DNA from: an uncultured Prevotella sp.
Lineage (GTDB): Bacteria > Bacteroidota > Bacteroidia > Bacteroidales > Bacteroidaceae
Assembly: GCA_945614335.1 (NCBI GenBank)
Contig: CALZAP010000070.1
Coordinates: forward strand, 1-7,020
DNA: 7,020 bases
Direction: 5' to 3'
Of the stretch, positions 6,934 through 7,020 are shown one piece after another. The notes below the pieces were generated by a model. It saw only the letters and a list, made by a program, of their open reading frames with translations. It had not been told where the DNA came from and made no database searches. Each line of letters starts with the position of its first letter. The stretch's first letter is position 1. The position numbers were made by a program, and so were the translations under genes.

Positions 6934-6938
6934 CTTCT
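6919..6938 (-). repeat. Purine-rich dispersed repeat, copy 2 (inverted relative to copy 1)
   Basis: The minus strand of this stretch reads AGAAGGTAGAGGGAAGAGGG, identical over all 20 bases to 3227-3246. It lies within a polypyrimidine tract of 35 nt (6911-6945) broken only by A6932, and forms most of the 3' arm of the hairpin at the MerR-gene end. Confidence 0.6.
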
Positions 6939-7020
6939 TCCCTCTGAAAATCCCTACATTCAGTTCACCATTTGGCCCTGCCAAGAGCGAAACGTGAAAT
7001 AACTGTTGTTATATAGGAGA

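Noticed and set aside
6901..6999. Short plus-strand frame from GTG 6901, open for about 32 codons.
   Set aside because: It runs through the repeat and polypyrimidine tract, has a low-complexity product, and has no start signal.
6960..7019. Open minus-strand frame at the right edge, ending at TGA 6962-6960, which could be the C-terminus (about 19 residues, ...RSWQGQMVN) of a leftward gene.
   Set aside because: A second minus frame is also open to the edge over nearly the same span, and the peptide matches no family I recognise. It is too short to tell from chance; the next bases beyond 7020 would decide.
7015..7020. AGGAGA at the very end of the window, resembling a Shine-Dalgarno site for a rightward gene starting just outside.
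   Set aside because: The other genes in the window do not use clear Shine-Dalgarno sites, and no start codon is in view.
1..7020. Search for a CRISPR array, tRNA or rRNA gene, transposase, toxin-antitoxin pair or defence genes.
   Set aside because: No regularly spaced repeats, no cloverleaf-like sequence that I could fold by eye, and all long frames are accounted for by the six genes listed.

Overview
The window looks like a piece of a Bacteroidales chromosome, most likely from the Prevotella group. Three things point there. The encoded FabI tail, alanyl-tRNA synthetase and RecD/Dda-like helicase have Bacteroidetes-type sequences. Start codons are preceded by A-rich leaders rather than clear Shine-Dalgarno sites. 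Both promoters I can read have the Bacteroidetes -7 element TAnnTTTG with a TTG about 20 bp upstream. The family and taxon calls come from recognising motifs, not from a database search.

Layout from left to right: the 3' end of fabI (1-239, +) is followed by a 128-bp gap holding an imperfect inverted repeat and a T-run. Next comes a plus-strand run of three closely spaced genes: a secreted GH28 pectin-type glycosidase (368-1783), a stand-alone SF1B RecD/Dda-like DNA helicase (1805-3235) and an Sfp-type 4'-phosphopantetheinyl transferase (3259-3837). The gaps of 21 and 23 bp suggest co-transcription, although the three functions are unrelated. The transferase runs tail-to-tail into alaS (3821-6436, -), with a 17-bp coding overlap. 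alaS is divergent from a small MerR-type regulator (6545-6898, +). The last 120 bp hold a hairpin and polypyrimidine tract, with no gene I can call.

The content is mostly housekeeping: fatty-acid synthesis, carrier-protein activation, tRNA charging and DNA processing, plus one carbohydrate-active enzyme. I see no defence system, mobile element, CRISPR array or RNA gene, and no evidence of a new multi-gene system. The structure not explained by the genes is regulatory or repetitive. Two divergent promoters are nested in the same 34 bp between alaS and the MerR gene, with the -33 of each abutting the -7 of the other. A purine-rich repeat, 20 bp exact between 3227 and 6938, begins at the stop codon of two separate genes. 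A perfect 9-bp stem-loop lies inside the transferase coding sequence just downstream of the alaS stop.
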